NCBI GenBank assembly: GCA_949840915.1
Contig: CATKXY010000010.1
Span: forward strand, 1 to 64,000
Reading direction: 5' to 3'
Origin: an uncultured Lachnospiraceae bacterium
GTDB lineage: Bacteria > Bacillota > Clostridia > Lachnospirales > Lachnospiraceae
DNA length: 64,000 nt
A program made the position numbers and the translations under genes. Below, one piece after another: positions 41,175 through 51,313 of the stretch. Under the pieces are notes generated by a model. The model had not been told where the DNA came from, ran no database searches, and saw only the letters and a program-made list of their open reading frames with translations. Position 1 is the stretch's first letter; each line of letters starts with the position of its first letter.

Positions 41175-42806
41175 TCATCTCCCGGCAGCCTCCTTCACAT
41201 GACCCGTCCCCGGGTCTGCAGGCACGGCTACATACCAATCGCGAAACTTGATCAGATCAAAGTCTTTTTCAAATTTTTCCCTGTCAATAAAATACAGAAT
41301 ATACACGCTGTCTTTGTCTATCCGATCCTGGTCAATGCGCGTGCGGATCAGAATATCCTCCACCGCAAAGCTTGCGGGAGCAGGAGCCACATCGTAGACC
41401 ACGGTTTCCAGATACTCCGAGGGCAGAGTTTCCGTGTAGAGCAGCAGCCGGGGCCACTGAGCGGCCTTCTCCACCGTGATCGTTTTCAGTCCGGTCTGTC
41501 TGCACACTTCCATCGCACGGTCCACGCATTCCTCAATCCCCGCCCCGAAATAAGCATCCGCCACCTCCCGGTATTCCGTGAAATAATCCCGCCAGAAACC
41601 CGCGAGACAAAACAGCCAGACCGCGGCCAGCATCCCGCCGCACACCCTGCTCAAAGCCTCCCGCCGTCTGCTCAGTGTATCCAGAAGCCCAAACACGCCG
41701 TAGCCCTCGCATAAGACCAGCGGAATATAAAGTGCGTTGATCTGGTGCAGCACCGCCGTCACCAGAAGGCACACCATGCCTCCCCCCAAAAGCTGTATCC
41801 ACAGAAATGTCTCCCGCGTATACTCCCGCCGCCAGAGTCCGCGCACCACTTTGACGGAAAGCGCAATCGCGCCGACGACGATAAACACACGCCCGATATC
41901 ATAGAACAGCCCCCAGGGGAGCAGCACATCATAGGGGGCTCCCGTATTCTGATTCCACAGAAGAGACAGCGCCGTACGCAGATTGGACCACATATTGCGA
42001 AGATCAAAGGCAATCTCTCCGCCGCGATAACCGCCCATCACCGGAATCGTCATAAACGGCAGTCTGATCTCCCCGATCATACCGGAATTCACCAATATAA
42101 ACAATAAAAGCGGCAGCGCCATGACAAAAAGCAACGCTGAGGAGGCGAGACTCCAGCCGTCTATCCGCAGCCTTTTATGCCAAATCCCATATAAGATCTG
42201 CAGTATCAAAAGAAACGGCACCACGGGCCAGATCACCGCGTAAGCGTACAGCGTCAGTCCGTAAAACAGAGCTGACAGCAATAAAAACCTTCCTCTCGCG
42301 GAAGCTTTCGTCTCCTCCGCTCCCCGTATGAAAAAGTACAGTCCAAACATTAAAAATCCGGGCGCCAGATTTGCATCCAGCCCCCATCTGCACATCATGA
42401 TATGCCACGGACAGACAGCCAGCAAAAAGCCTGTCCAGTCTGCCGCCCTTCTGCCCAGCGTGCGGTCGGCGATCCCATAGACCGCCGCGATGGTGAAGAT
42501 TCCCGCCAGAGCCTGGGGCAGACGACTGCAAAGCGGCGTCACATGCCCGCCCCAGAGCGCCACAAAGGGCAGTGTAAGCCAGACATAAAGAGCACTGTGT
42601 CCGTCTCCCCAGTCCGCCATATAAACCGGCATGACATGCCCCGCCGAATCCATGCCCTCATGATAGATCGCAAAGGCATTCCACGCCACAAAGCTTTCAT
42701 CCTGATGCATGCCGCCGGGCATGGAGCCCAGGCAGAAAAGACGCAGGGCCGCCCCCAGCAGCAAGATCACGACAAGCAGATAATTACGCCGCCTCCAAAA
42801 ACTCAC
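41175..42806 (-). CDS. GT39-like membrane glycosyltransferase (PMT/ArnT type)
   Basis: The 543-residue protein has about 11-12 membrane helices and an acidic pair in the first external loop, Asp36-Glu37 (GGMHQDESFVAWNAFAI), as in GT39/ArnT-type GT-C enzymes that move sugars from lipid carriers. A soluble domain of about 110 residues closes the protein. The start is a GTG with GAGGAGGACTATC upstream, lying inside the end of a 34-codon gene on the same strand, so translation is probably coupled. The target is unknown; the large surface protein gene lies immediately downstream but the link is only positional. Confidence 0.8.
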   Translation of the reverse strand: MSFWRRRNYLLVVILLLGAALRLFCLGSMPGGMHQDESFVAWNAFAIYHEGMDSAGHVMPVYMADWGDGHSALYVWLTLPFVALWGGHVTPLCSRLPQALAGIFTIAAVYGIADRTLGRRAADWTGFLLAVCPWHIMMCRWGLDANLAPGFLMFGLYFFIRGAEETKASARGRFLLLSALFYGLTLYAYAVIWPVVPFLLILQILYGIWHKRLRIDGWSLASSALLFVMALPLLLFILVNSGMIGEIRLPFMTIPVMGGYRGGEIAFDLRNMWSNLRTALSLLWNQNTGAPYDVLLPWGLFYDIGRVFIVVGAIALSVKVVRGLWRREYTRETFLWIQLLGGGMVCLLVTAVLHQINALYIPLVLCEGYGVFGLLDTLSRRREALSRVCGGMLAAVWLFCLAGFWRDYFTEYREVADAYFGAGIEECVDRAMEVCRQTGLKTITVEKAAQWPRLLLYTETLPSEYLETVVYDVAPAPASFAVEDILIRTRIDQDRIDKDSVYILYFIDREKFEKDFDLIKFRDWYVAVPADPGTGHVKEAAGR

Positions 42807-42888
42807 GATAGTCCTCCTCGCTGGCAAACAAGATATATCTGCCCTCCACAAAACCCATATAACCCATCGCCGTCATATATCCTTTCAT
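42784..42888 (-). CDS. 34-residue small protein coupled to GT39-like gene
   Basis: This gene is too short for most gene finders but has a strong GGAGG eight bases before its ATG. It encodes MKGYMTAMGYMGFVEG, then RYILFASEEDYREFLEAA, and a TAA. The pattern GY-MG-h-GRYhLFASE-DY looks like a folded or motif-like unit, and I recall similar short ORFs in Lachnospiraceae, though I cannot verify this here. Its last 23 bp overlap the GTG-started glycosyltransferase gene in another frame, whose ribosome site lies inside it. It may be a small regulatory or scaffold protein, or mainly a coupling leader. Confidence 0.65.
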   Translation of the reverse strand: MKGYMTAMGYMGFVEGRYILFASEEDYREFLEAA

Positions 42889-42960
42889 ATCCGATACCTC
42901 CTGCCGAACTCTGTCTGTTTTGTTCTGACAAGAAGATACCAGATATACAGTCCAATAAAA

Positions 42961-45900
42961 CTACCTCAATAATTCCAACATCCACGCCAGCAGCGTCTGT
43001 GTGCGCTCCAGCAAAAGTTCCCCGTCCTTCTCCAGAAGTCCTGTTTTTTTGTACCGGTAGGCAAAAAAGGGATTGCCGTAGGCGGTGAAGGTCAGATCCT
43101 CCCCCGCGCGCTTCAACAGAGCGGGAATGCCCGCGGGATTTACATCCGCGTCCGGCTTAAAGATAAAGAGAATCTTGTCGTTTTTGCTCTTTACCTCCGT
43201 GAGGAACAGCTTCTGTGCCGCCACCCGGATCAAGGCCACAGCCAGCAGATTGTCCACTGATCCGGGTACCTCGCCAAAACGGTCCAAAAGCTCATCCCGC
43301 ATGTCATCCCTCTCCCTCTCATTTTCAATACCTGCAATACGCTTGTAGATGTCCAGCTTCTGCACTTCGTTGACAATGTAGGCAGGCGGAATGAACGCAT
43401 CCACATCCAGATCGATGACTGTGGCAAAAGACTCTCCTCCCGGTCCCGCGGAGCCGCCTTTTAAGCGCAGCACCGCCTCATTCAGCATCTTACAGTACAG
43501 ATCATAGCCCACGGCCTCCATATGTCCGTGCTGCCTCATACCCAGCAGATTCCCTGCTCCCCGGATCTCCAGATCCCTCATAGCGATTTTAAATCCGCTG
43601 CCAAGATCCGTAAATTCCCGAATGGCCTCCAAGCGCTTCTCCGCCACCTCCTTGAGCATTTTGTCTCTCTTATACATGAGAAACGCGTACGCAGTACGAT
43701 TGGAACGCCCCACACGCCCCCTGAGCTGATAGAGCTGGGACAGACCCATATTGTCCGAGTCATGAATGATCATGGTATTCACATTGGGAATGTCAAGGCC
43801 TGTCTCAATGATTGTGGTGGTTACCAGCACGTCGATATCACCGTTCACAAAATCATACATGATGTGTTCCAGTTCCTGCTCCTTCATCTGCCCGTGTGCA
43901 AAAGCCACCGCTGCCTCCGGGATCAGTGCGGCGATTCTCGCAGTCATGTCAGCAATATTATTGACGCGGTTGTATACATAGTATACCTGTCCGCCCCTGG
44001 CAAGCTCCCGGGAGATAGCCTCCCGGACCATTACTTCATTGTGTTCACACACAAAGGTCTGAATGGGCTGACGATCCCCGGGAGCCTCCTCCAGCACACT
44101 CATATCACGGATGCCCACAAGGCTCATATGGAGCGTGCGCGGAATAGGAGTCGCTGTCAAAGTCAGTACATCCACATTCTCCTTCAGCTTCTTGATCTTC
44201 TCCTTATGCGCCACGCCAAAACGCTGCTCCTCATCCACCACCAGAAGCCCCAGATCCTTAAACTGCACATCCGCAGACAGAACCCGATGCGTGCCGATGA
44301 CTATGTCCACCAGACCCTTCTGAAGATCTTTCACTGTCTTTTTCTGCTCTGCGGGAGAGCGGAAACGGCTGAGCAGATCGACACGCACCGGAAAATCTTT
44401 CATACGCTGGGTAAAGGTGCTGTAATGCTGTCCTGCCAAAATAGTGGTGGGCGCCAGATAAACCACCTGTCTGCCCTCCTGCACCGCCTTGAAAGCGGCC
44501 CGGATCGCGATCTCCGTCTTGCCATAACCGACGTCTCCGCAGATAAGCCGGTCCATGATCCTGCGGCTCTCCATGTCCGCTTTGATGTCGCCGATAGCCG
44601 CCAGCTGATCCTCCGTCTCCTCAAAGGGAAACATCTCCTCAAACTCACGCTGCCATATCGTGTCTTTGCCGTACTGATAACCTTCTGTCTGCTGTCTCAC
44701 GGCATAGAGCTCCACCAGGTCCCTGGCGATCTCATTCACCGCCGAGCGAACCTTCGTCTTGGTATTCTCCCACTCCTTGCTGCCCAGCTTATTGAGTTTG
44801 GGCTTCTTGGCGTCGGCAGAACCGTATTTTTGAATCACATCCAGCCCGGTAGCCAGCACATAGAGATTGCCGCCGTCCCGATACTCTATCTTGATATAGT
44901 CCTTGACCACATGCTCCATCTCCACCTTCTCGATACCCCGATAGATACCGATGCCGTGGCTCTCGTGGACCACATAGTCCCCCACTTTTAATTCATTGAA
45001 ATCATTGATCTTCTGACCCTGATATACCTTGCGCTTCTTTTTTTTCTTTTTCTCCGCGCCAAAGATATCCGTCTCGGACAACACGACAAATTTCAGCAGC
45101 GGGTACTCGAATCCCTTGCTCACATGTCCGTAACAGGTCACGATCTCCCCCGCCTGCACCTCCCGCATGGGATCCTCCGTGTAGACGGCAGCCAGCTCCT
45201 GATCCCGCAGATCCTCCGCCAGCCTCCTGGCCCTGGTGCGGGAACCGGACAGCAAAAGCACCCGATATCCCTTTTTCCGGTAATTTTTTAAATCTTTTAC
45301 CAAGGCTTCAAAGCTGTTGTTGTAGGGTGCAACACTCCTGACATTAATGTCGTATTTTTGATTCGGCCTGAAATAACCACCGGAGCCGTCCAGTGTAGAT
45401 AATGTCACCACCGTGCCGCACTGCAGTTTTGCCGCCACCTGCTCCCCGCCGTAGAGAATATGCATCTGGCCGGGCAGAATATATCCTTTCAGCACACGCT
45501 GTTCCATACTCTCGCGGAACTCTGCTTCCACCGCATCCGCCTGTTCTCTCACACGGACCGGCTCATCCACAAAAAACACCGGAGGCATATCAAGACTCCG
45601 CAGGATCTCCGGCAGAGTCACCCGCTCCTCATAAAAATACGGGAGATAGCTCTCCAGATTCACTTTGTTCTGAAATTCCACAAGCTGCTCTCTCAGCTCC
45701 GCGATCTGAGACACAATGCGGTGCGCCTCCTCAGGCTTATGTCTCTCCCGAAAATACCGTTCACGTTCTGCGGCCTCATTCTCCAGCTTCTTCAGCCCGG
45801 CGTCTATGCGCTCATCGGACAGCACAAACTCCGTTGCCGGATAAATGCTGATACTCTCCAGTTTCTCGATGGAACGCTGACTCAGGATATCAAAGCTTCG

Positions 45901-46539
45901 GACAGAATCCACCTCGTCCCCCCACAGCTCTATACGGTACGGATTCTCCTCCGTCAGATCAAACACATCCACAATACCGCCCCGGACAGAAAACTGCCCC
46001 GGACTCTCAACCTGATAGCATTTTTCATATCCCATGGCCACCAGGCGCCCCGCAAGCGCTCCCTCATTCAGACTGCCTCCCCGGCTGATCCGGACCACAT
46101 CCCGATCCCTGTCCCAGAGCACCTGAGGGGTCATCAGTGCGGCATAAGTCGTAATGATCGTCAAGGACTTTCTCTCCATCAGACGGCGCAAGGTACCTAT
46201 CCGCTCTCTCACAAGCTGATTGCCATGGATGTCCGCCTGAAAAAAGATCAGATCCTTGGCCGGATAAAGTGTGACATTTCTGTCATAAAACTTGTATTCC
46301 TCATACAATTCTTTTGCTTTTATATCACTATAAGTAACGATGACCTTACAACGAAAGCCATCGCTGAGTCCGTATATCATATGAAGCTTCTGTGCATCCA
46401 CACAGCCCGTCAGCGCCATGATCCTGTTTGCCGGCTGCCCGAAGGCATCCCGGCCCGGTCCTCCGGCCTGTCTCCCCATCGCCTCACGCATGGAACCATA
46501 TTCCGCAAGCTCCTTCAAAGGCGCAAGCAAAGCCTGCAT
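42961..46539 (-). CDS. mfd: Transcription-repair coupling factor
   Basis: The 1192-residue ATPase removes RNA polymerase stalled at DNA lesions and recruits UvrA. It has the UvrB-like N-terminal domains ([35 protein letters not shown]), the polymerase-binding RID ([20 protein letters not shown]), and the superfamily 2 translocase motor with Walker [14 protein letters not shown] box [20 protein letters not shown] and the [11 protein letters not shown] motif VI. The TRCF end follows. A run of eight lysine/arginine residues before the RID is unusual in density. AGGAAGGAGG precedes the ATG, and pth lies 1 bp upstream in the same operon. Confidence 0.97.
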   Translation of the reverse strand: MQALLAPLKELAEYGSMREAMGRQAGGPGRDAFGQPANRIMALTGCVDAQKLHMIYGLSDGFRCKVIVTYSDIKAKELYEEYKFYDRNVTLYPAKDLIFFQADIHGNQLVRERIGTLRRLMERKSLTIITTYAALMTPQVLWDRDRDVVRISRGGSLNEGALAGRLVAMGYEKCYQVESPGQFSVRGGIVDVFDLTEENPYRIELWGDEVDSVRSFDILSQRSIEKLESISIYPATEFVLSDERIDAGLKKLENEAAERERYFRERHKPEEAHRIVSQIAELREQLVEFQNKVNLESYLPYFYEERVTLPEILRSLDMPPVFFVDEPVRVREQADAVEAEFRESMEQRVLKGYILPGQMHILYGGEQVAAKLQCGTVVTLSTLDGSGGYFRPNQKYDINVRSVAPYNNSFEALVKDLKNYRKKGYRVLLLSGSRTRARRLAEDLRDQELAAVYTEDPMREVQAGEIVTCYGHVSKGFEYPLLKFVVLSETDIFGAEKKKKKKRKVYQGQKINDFNELKVGDYVVHESHGIGIYRGIEKVEMEHVVKDYIKIEYRDGGNLYVLATGLDVIQKYGSADAKKPKLNKLGSKEWENTKTKVRSAVNEIARDLVELYAVRQQTEGYQYGKDTIWQREFEEMFPFEETEDQLAAIGDIKADMESRRIMDRLICGDVGYGKTEIAIRAAFKAVQEGRQVVYLAPTTILAGQHYSTFTQRMKDFPVRVDLLSRFRSPAEQKKTVKDLQKGLVDIVIGTHRVLSADVQFKDLGLLVVDEEQRFGVAHKEKIKKLKENVDVLTLTATPIPRTLHMSLVGIRDMSVLEEAPGDRQPIQTFVCEHNEVMVREAISRELARGGQVYYVYNRVNNIADMTARIAALIPEAAVAFAHGQMKEQELEHIMYDFVNGDIDVLVTTTIIETGLDIPNVNTMIIHDSDNMGLSQLYQLRGRVGRSNRTAYAFLMYKRDKMLKEVAEKRLEAIREFTDLGSGFKIAMRDLEIRGAGNLLGMRQHGHMEAVGYDLYCKMLNEAVLRLKGGSAGPGGESFATVIDLDVDAFIPPAYIVNEVQKLDIYKRIAGIENERERDDMRDELLDRFGEVPGSVDNLLAVALIRVAAQKLFLTEVKSKNDKILFIFKPDADVNPAGIPALLKRAGEDLTFTAYGNPFFAYRYKKTGLLEKDGELLLERTQTLLAWMLELLR

Positions 46540-46540
46540 A

Positions 46541-47116
46541 CTACGCCTCCTTCCTGGTGTTGAATCGATTCATGGCCGCATCCGCCTCCCCGGCCGTCAT
46601 CATACGGACAGCCTCCGCTGCCCGCTCGCAGGCATCGTCCAAAAGCTCCCGCTCCGGTCCCGAGAAATGTCCCAGCACATAGTCCGCCAGATCCCATCCC
46701 CGCGGCTTCTCACCCACGCCCATCTTCACCCGCATAAAACCGTCATGTCCCAGATGCGCGATAATGCTTTTTAAGCCATTGTGTCCGCCGGCACTGCCCT
46801 TTTTGCGCACTCTGATCTGCCCCACATCCAGACTGATGTCGTCAGAGATCACAATGAGCTCCGACGACTCGTCTATCTTATAATAGTCCGCCATCGCTCT
46901 CACGCTCTCGCCGCTCAGGTTCATATAGGTGAGCGGCTTTGCAAGCACACACTTCTGCCCTGCCACAAAGCCCTTGCCTATCAAAGCCTTGTGCTTCTTC
47001 TCCAGAACATCGATCCCTTCCGCCTCCGCTAATCTGTCTATGACGTCAAAACCTATATTATGCCTGGTATTGCGGTATTCTTTTCCCGGATTACCCAATC
47101 CAACGATTAAAAACAT
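46541..47116 (-). CDS. pth: Peptidyl-tRNA hydrolase
   Basis: The 191-residue enzyme frees tRNA from stalled peptidyl-tRNA. It opens MFLIVGLGNPGKEYRNTRHN with catalytic His19, and has PLTYMNLSGESV, the SDDISLDVGQIRVRKKGSAG core and GGHNGLKSI. The start is the ATG behind AGGAAGGAAAC; the frame is open 117 bp further upstream without a suitable site. It is followed within 2 bp by mfd, the usual gene order pth-mfd in Firmicutes. Confidence 0.96.
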   Translation of the reverse strand: MFLIVGLGNPGKEYRNTRHNIGFDVIDRLAEAEGIDVLEKKHKALIGKGFVAGQKCVLAKPLTYMNLSGESVRAMADYYKIDESSELIVISDDISLDVGQIRVRKKGSAGGHNGLKSIIAHLGHDGFMRVKMGVGEKPRGWDLADYVLGHFSGPERELLDDACERAAEAVRMMTAGEADAAMNRFNTRKEA

Positions 47117-47258
47117 ACTGTTTCCTTCCTGTCCAAATACAATATTTTCCAATGTATTTGATATTATACCGCATTTCATTTCTCTTATCAAATCAAACTT
47201 CAAAGACGAAAGTGCTGTTGCGAATGCCCCCAAAATATGCTAAACTGTTTGCATCTGA

Positions 47259-47295
47259 GAAAGGATTCTGAGCGATGATATAGAAAGGATTCTGA
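47259..47295 (+). repeat. Direct repeat duplicating the ribosome site of the hemerythrin gene
   Basis: GAAAGGATTCTGA occurs at 47259-47271 and again at 47283-47295, directly before the start codon at 47297. The first copy is followed by ATG ATA TAG (47275-47283), a two-codon open frame ending where the second copy begins. Confidence 0.7.
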
Positions 47296-47296
47296 T

Positions 47297-48208
47297 ATGA
47301 TAAAAGAAGTTAAATGGAATGACCGGTTTAACATTGGCGTAGACAGCATTGATAAAGCGCACCACAGGCTTTTTACGATCGTAGACAAGCTCATCAATCT
47401 CAACGAAAATGAGACCAAGCAGGAACACGCCTGCCGCGAAGGCATCAAGTATTTTAAGAGCTATACTCTGAAACACTTCGCAGATGAAGAAGCCTACATG
47501 CAGTCCATCGGATACAGCGGATATGCGGTACATAAAAGTCTGCACGACAATCTGCGGGACAAGACGCTGCCCGCCCTGGAAGCAGAACTGGAAGAGCAGA
47601 ATTACTCCCCCGAGTCCGTCCAGCATTTTGTGGGCATATGCGTAGGCTGGCTGAACGGACACATTATGATCGAAGACCGCGCCATCATCGGCAAAACATC
47701 TAACAAGTGGGTGATGCAGCCCTCCGAGAACGAACTGGCAGCGCTGGAAAAAGCCATTGTCCAGGCCCTGCAGAGCCTGTTCCGGATACAGGCAAAGCCG
47801 GTCAGCAACCATTACAGCGGCGAAGATTTTTCCACAGGAAACGCTCTCTGCTACCGCTTAAATTATCGCGGCGAAAAGGGGGACCTGCTGCAGGTCTATC
47901 TGACCTATGAGGAGAGGCTGATGCTTGAAATATTAGGCGATATGTTCGGCAAACAGATAGCGCGGGCCGATAAAACGGTAGTCTACGCCATGAAGATTCT
48001 GTCGCAGCATATCATGGAGCTCATCACAAAGCACTTTGTCCTGACCGACAATTATCATCTGGAAAAGAACGATCTGCTCACCTTCGAGCAGTTCCTCAGA
48101 ATATTTGAAAAAGAAAATCCGCCCTACAGCCTGCTGTTTGGTACCGGCGGAAAAGGATACTTCGCTTTCAGCGTCAAGGGGAAACAGCTTGTGAAGCCCC
48201 AGGCGTAA
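47297..48208 (+). CDS. Bacteriohemerythrin with C-terminal CheX-like domain
   Basis: The 303-residue protein has an N-terminal hemerythrin domain (1-135) with a full set of candidate di-iron ligands: His22, His60, Glu64, His79, His83, His122 and Asp127 (GVDSIDKAHHRLF, LKHFADEEAYM, VHKSLHDNL, GHIMIEDRA). The C-terminal 150 residues are a separate alpha/beta domain (LTYEERLMLEILGDMFG, LLFGTGGKGYFAFSVKG) that recalls CheX/CheC-type chemotaxis phosphatases, but the match is weak. It may sense or bind oxygen and signal to motility. A duplicated ribosome site precedes it. It stands alone, divergent from pth. Confidence 0.8.
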   Translation: MIKEVKWNDRFNIGVDSIDKAHHRLFTIVDKLINLNENETKQEHACREGIKYFKSYTLKHFADEEAYMQSIGYSGYAVHKSLHDNLRDKTLPALEAELEEQNYSPESVQHFVGICVGWLNGHIMIEDRAIIGKTSNKWVMQPSENELAALEKAIVQALQSLFRIQAKPVSNHYSGEDFSTGNALCYRLNYRGEKGDLLQVYLTYEERLMLEILGDMFGKQIARADKTVVYAMKILSQHIMELITKHFVLTDNYHLEKNDLLTFEQFLRIFEKENPPYSLLFGTGGKGYFAFSVKGKQLVKPQA

Positions 48209-48240
48209 GCGGAGCAAACTGTAATAGCGCATAGAGCAGT

Positions 48241-48270
48241 AAAAGGAGAGACCCGCCAGTCTCTCCTTTT
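48241..48270. terminator. Bidirectional intrinsic terminator
   Basis: AAAAGGAGAGAC and GTCTCTCCTTTT form a perfect 12-bp stem with loop CCGCCA. Both strands end in a T-run, so it can terminate the hemerythrin gene on the plus strand and spoVG on the minus strand. Confidence 0.85.
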
Positions 48271-48311
48271 ATATTCCGGCTGTCCGTACAGCCGCTGTTC
48301 CTACTCATCAA

Positions 48312-48593
48312 TTACATCTGCTGCTCTTCCTCCGGCTCGTCCAGAGCCTTCTCATAGGCATCCAGAATAATACTCTGGATATGCGCTCTGGCGGCGGAAT
48401 GGATGGGATGTGCGATATCACGGAATTCCCCGTCCGAAGCTTTCTTGCTGGGCATCGCGATAAACAATCCCTTATCTCCCTCGATCACCTTAATGTCATG
48501 CACCACAAACTCATCGTCCAGCGTGATGGACACAATAGCTTTCATCTTACCTTCCTTGGTAATTTTACGGACGCGTACATCTGTAATCTGCAT
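48312..48593 (-). CDS. spoVG: SpoVG RNA/DNA-binding regulator
   Basis: The 93-residue protein matches SpoVG throughout ([51 protein letters not shown]). SpoVG is a small nucleic-acid-binding regulator linked to sporulation septation and, in other Firmicutes, to surface and metabolic genes. The start has GGGGG eight bases upstream. It lies 73 bp after glgD on the same strand and may be co-transcribed with the glycogen genes or have its own promoter in that gap. The bidirectional terminator follows. Confidence 0.96.
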   Translation of the reverse strand: MQITDVRVRKITKEGKMKAIVSITLDDEFVVHDIKVIEGDKGLFIAMPSKKASDGEFRDIAHPIHSAARAHIQSIILDAYEKALDEPEEEQQM

Positions 48594-48666
48594 ACGTTTT
48601 CCCCCTTATCTCATCAACCATCCGTTCATGCCGTCACGGACGGCGCAAACGATCAACAAGAATCCC

Positions 48667-49785
48667 CTACAACATATACCTCTCATTGCGCTCCAACACA
48701 ATCCTGATACCGTCCTCCCCCACAAAACGGGAATTGGCCCGGATGGTATCCCGGCTTTCCACGATACAGTTTTCTATGTATGAATTGTCGCCGATGTAGA
48801 CATCATTTAAAATGATGGAATTTTTTATCACACAATTATTGCCGATATAGCTCTTCTTAAAGATCACAGAATTCTCAACCACACCGTTGACGATACAGCC
48901 GCTTGAGATCAGACTGTTCTGAATCCGGGCTCCCACATTGTACTTGGCGGGCGGCAGATCATCCACCTTGGAATATATATCAGGGTACTGCTTGAAGAAA
49001 TAATCCCGCACATCCGACTTCAAAAAGTCCATGTTAGTCGAGTAATAATCTTCAATGGAAGCGATATTCCGCCAGTACTCCTTCATTTTATAACCATAGA
49101 TCCGCTTCAGATCTTTATAGCGGATCAGGACATCCCGCACAAAATCATAACGGTCCTCCTCCGCGCATTTCTCCATCATTTCAATCAGGAGACGCCTGCG
49201 GATAACATAGATGCCGCAGGATATGGTATTCGTCTTCGCCTGGAGCGGCTTCTCCTCAAATTCTTCGATCCGGCTCTCCTCATTCATATGTATCGTGCCA
49301 AAGCGCTCCACATTACAGCCGGGTTCCATATCGCGGCAGACTACCGTAATATCTGCCTTTTTCTGGATGTGATACTCCAGTACCCTGCCAAAATCCAGTT
49401 TGTAGACCCCGTCTCCCGAAGCGATCACCACATAGGGCTCATGGCTGGCTTTCAAAAAGTGCAGATTCTGATAGATAGCGTCTGCCGTCCCCCGGTACCA
49501 ATTACTGTTGTCTGCCGTCACGGCAGGAGTAAATACAAACAGACCTCCCTGCTTGCGCCCGAAATCCCACCACTTGGAGGAATTCAGATGCTCATTCAGA
49601 CTTCTGGCATTGTACTGCGTAAACACCGCCACCTTCTGAATATGGGAATTGGACATATTGCTCAGGGTAAAGTCGATACTTCTGTAGCTGCCGGCGATAG
49701 GCATGGCGCAGATAGCCCGCTTCTGAGACAATTCCTTCATTCTGTGATTGTTGCCGCCCGCTAAAATAATTCCAATCGCTCTCAC
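48667..49785 (-). CDS. glgD: Glucose-1-phosphate adenylyltransferase-like subunit GlgD
   Basis: The 372-residue protein has the nucleotidyltransferase fold with an altered loop ([19 protein letters not shown] in place of the usual G-G-G-x-x-x-R-L of the active subunit), [22 protein letters not shown] and a C-terminal left-handed beta-helix ([20 protein letters not shown]). GlgD is the regulatory or accessory partner of GlgC in Firmicutes. Its start overlaps the end of glgC by 4 bp. Together they make ADP-glucose for glycogen synthesis; glycogen synthase is not in this window. Confidence 0.94.
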   Translation of the reverse strand: MRAIGIILAGGNNHRMKELSQKRAICAMPIAGSYRSIDFTLSNMSNSHIQKVAVFTQYNARSLNEHLNSSKWWDFGRKQGGLFVFTPAVTADNSNWYRGTADAIYQNLHFLKASHEPYVVIASGDGVYKLDFGRVLEYHIQKKADITVVCRDMEPGCNVERFGTIHMNEESRIEEFEEKPLQAKTNTISCGIYVIRRRLLIEMMEKCAEEDRYDFVRDVLIRYKDLKRIYGYKMKEYWRNIASIEDYYSTNMDFLKSDVRDYFFKQYPDIYSKVDDLPPAKYNVGARIQNSLISSGCIVNGVVENSVIFKKSYIGNNCVIKNSIILNDVYIGDNSYIENCIVESRDTIRANSRFVGEDGIRIVLERNERYML

Positions 49786-51056
49786 TGCTGTTCACCTGCC
49801 TTAATCAAAGTTTTGCCGCTGGCAAGACATGAATCCTTATAATCCGAGGCACTGGTAATGCCCGATATCACGGTATTCCTGCCAACCGTCACGCCGCCCG
49901 GTATCACACTCTTTTCTCCCACCGTCACAATACCGTGATTATAGATGTGGGGAGCCGTCTCGTTCTCAGCCTCCTCTCCCACGCCAAGCTTCACATTGTC
50001 GCCGATGGTCACGTTCTCGGCCACTATGGCCTTATTGAGCTCACAGCCCGCGCCGATCACTGTCTCGTTCATAATAATGGAATCCCGCACCACAGCGTCC
50101 TTTCCCACCGTCACACCGCAGCCGATCACGGAATTGTAGACCTTGCCGTATATATTCGTACCCTCACCCACGATACTGCGCTCGATCACGCTGTCCGCTG
50201 AAAAGTACTGAGGCGGCTGAATTTCGCTCTTGGTAAATATTTTCCAATATTCCTCATAAAGATTGAACTCCGGCACAATATCGATCAGTTCCATATTGGC
50301 CTCCCAATAGGAATTTAATGTTCCGACGTCCTTCCAATAACCGGTAAATTCGTAGGCATACAGGGGTGAACCTTTTTCATGACAATACGGGATCACATGT
50401 TTTCCAAAATCCAGAGCCGGCTGGTCCGCCATGGCGATCAAAGCGCTCCGCAGTGTCTTCCAGTTAAAAATATAGATTCCCATGCTGGCCAGATTGCTTC
50501 TGGGATGTTCGGGCTTCTCCTCAAATTCCGTGATGCGTTTGTTCTCGTCGGCGATCATGATGCCGAAACGGCTTGCCTCCTCCATGGGCACAGGCATGAC
50601 TGCTATGGTGACCTCCGCCCCGTTCTGTTTATGGAAATCCAGCATCACCTCATAATCCATTTTATAGATATGATCGCCGGACAAAATCAGCACATACTCA
50701 GGATTATAGCTCTCCATGTACTCCAGGTTCTGATATATGGCATTCGCGGTACCCGTGTACCACTCACTGTTAGAGCTTTTCTCATAGGGGGGAAGCACGG
50801 CCACGCCGCCTATATTGCGGTCCAGATCCCACGGAATACCGATACCGATATGTGTGTTCAGCCGAAGCGGCTGGTACTGCGTCAGCACTCCCACCGTGTC
50901 CACGCCGGAGTTAATACAGTTGGACAGCGGAAAATCGATTATCCGATACTTTCCGCCAAATGCCACCGCAGGCTTTGCCACCTTGGCTGTCAGGACACCC
51001 AGACGGCTTCCCTGTCCTCCAGCCAGCAACATGGCTATCATCTCTTTTTTAATCAT
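49782..51056 (-). CDS. glgC: Glucose-1-phosphate adenylyltransferase
   Basis: The 424-residue enzyme makes ADP-glucose from ATP and glucose-1-phosphate. It has [23 protein letters not shown] at the N-terminus, the substrate region [30 protein letters not shown] with the metal Asp, [12 protein letters not shown], and a beta-helix end with repeated I-G-x-x-V/C units ([20 protein letters not shown]). The start is the ATG behind GGGGTGATGAC; an earlier in-frame start at 51104 has no site. It is the first gene of glgC-glgD-(spoVG). Confidence 0.95.
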   Translation of the reverse strand: MIKKEMIAMLLAGGQGSRLGVLTAKVAKPAVAFGGKYRIIDFPLSNCINSGVDTVGVLTQYQPLRLNTHIGIGIPWDLDRNIGGVAVLPPYEKSSNSEWYTGTANAIYQNLEYMESYNPEYVLILSGDHIYKMDYEVMLDFHKQNGAEVTIAVMPVPMEEASRFGIMIADENKRITEFEEKPEHPRSNLASMGIYIFNWKTLRSALIAMADQPALDFGKHVIPYCHEKGSPLYAYEFTGYWKDVGTLNSYWEANMELIDIVPEFNLYEEYWKIFTKSEIQPPQYFSADSVIERSIVGEGTNIYGKVYNSVIGCGVTVGKDAVVRDSIIMNETVIGAGCELNKAIVAENVTIGDNVKLGVGEEAENETAPHIYNHGIVTVGEKSVIPGGVTVGRNTVISGITSASDYKDSCLASGKTLIKAGEQQ

Positions 51057-51231
51057 GTCATCACCCCTTCTGCCTTTCACCGTTATCAATGGTACGCAGA
51101 CCATTTTCTGCCTTACATTAGATGCATTATACCATACTTTCCCGTTTTAGTGAATATAAACCACCAAAAAAATTCTGTTTTTTTCCGTTTTTATAGATAA
51201 ATTTCACAATATTTATCTTATGAATAAATAT

Positions 51232-51260
51232 TTGTTTTTTTGCACCACACTGTATATAAT
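51232..51260 (+). promoter_or_regulatory. Candidate murC promoter
   Basis: TTGTTT (51232-51237) and TATAAT (51255-51260) have a 17-bp spacer, 54 bp before the murC start. The rest of the 257-bp gap between glgC and murC is A/T-rich with no other clear feature. Confidence 0.55.
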
Positions 51261-51313
51261 ATAATATGTAATCACAGCCGTATTACATATCCGAAATCTG
51301 AAAGGACATCATT

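Noticed and set aside
43522..44991. A 489-codon open frame on the plus strand opposite mfd
   Set aside because: It is the antisense shadow of mfd, as shown by its Leu/His-rich translation and the well-defined motifs on the other strand.
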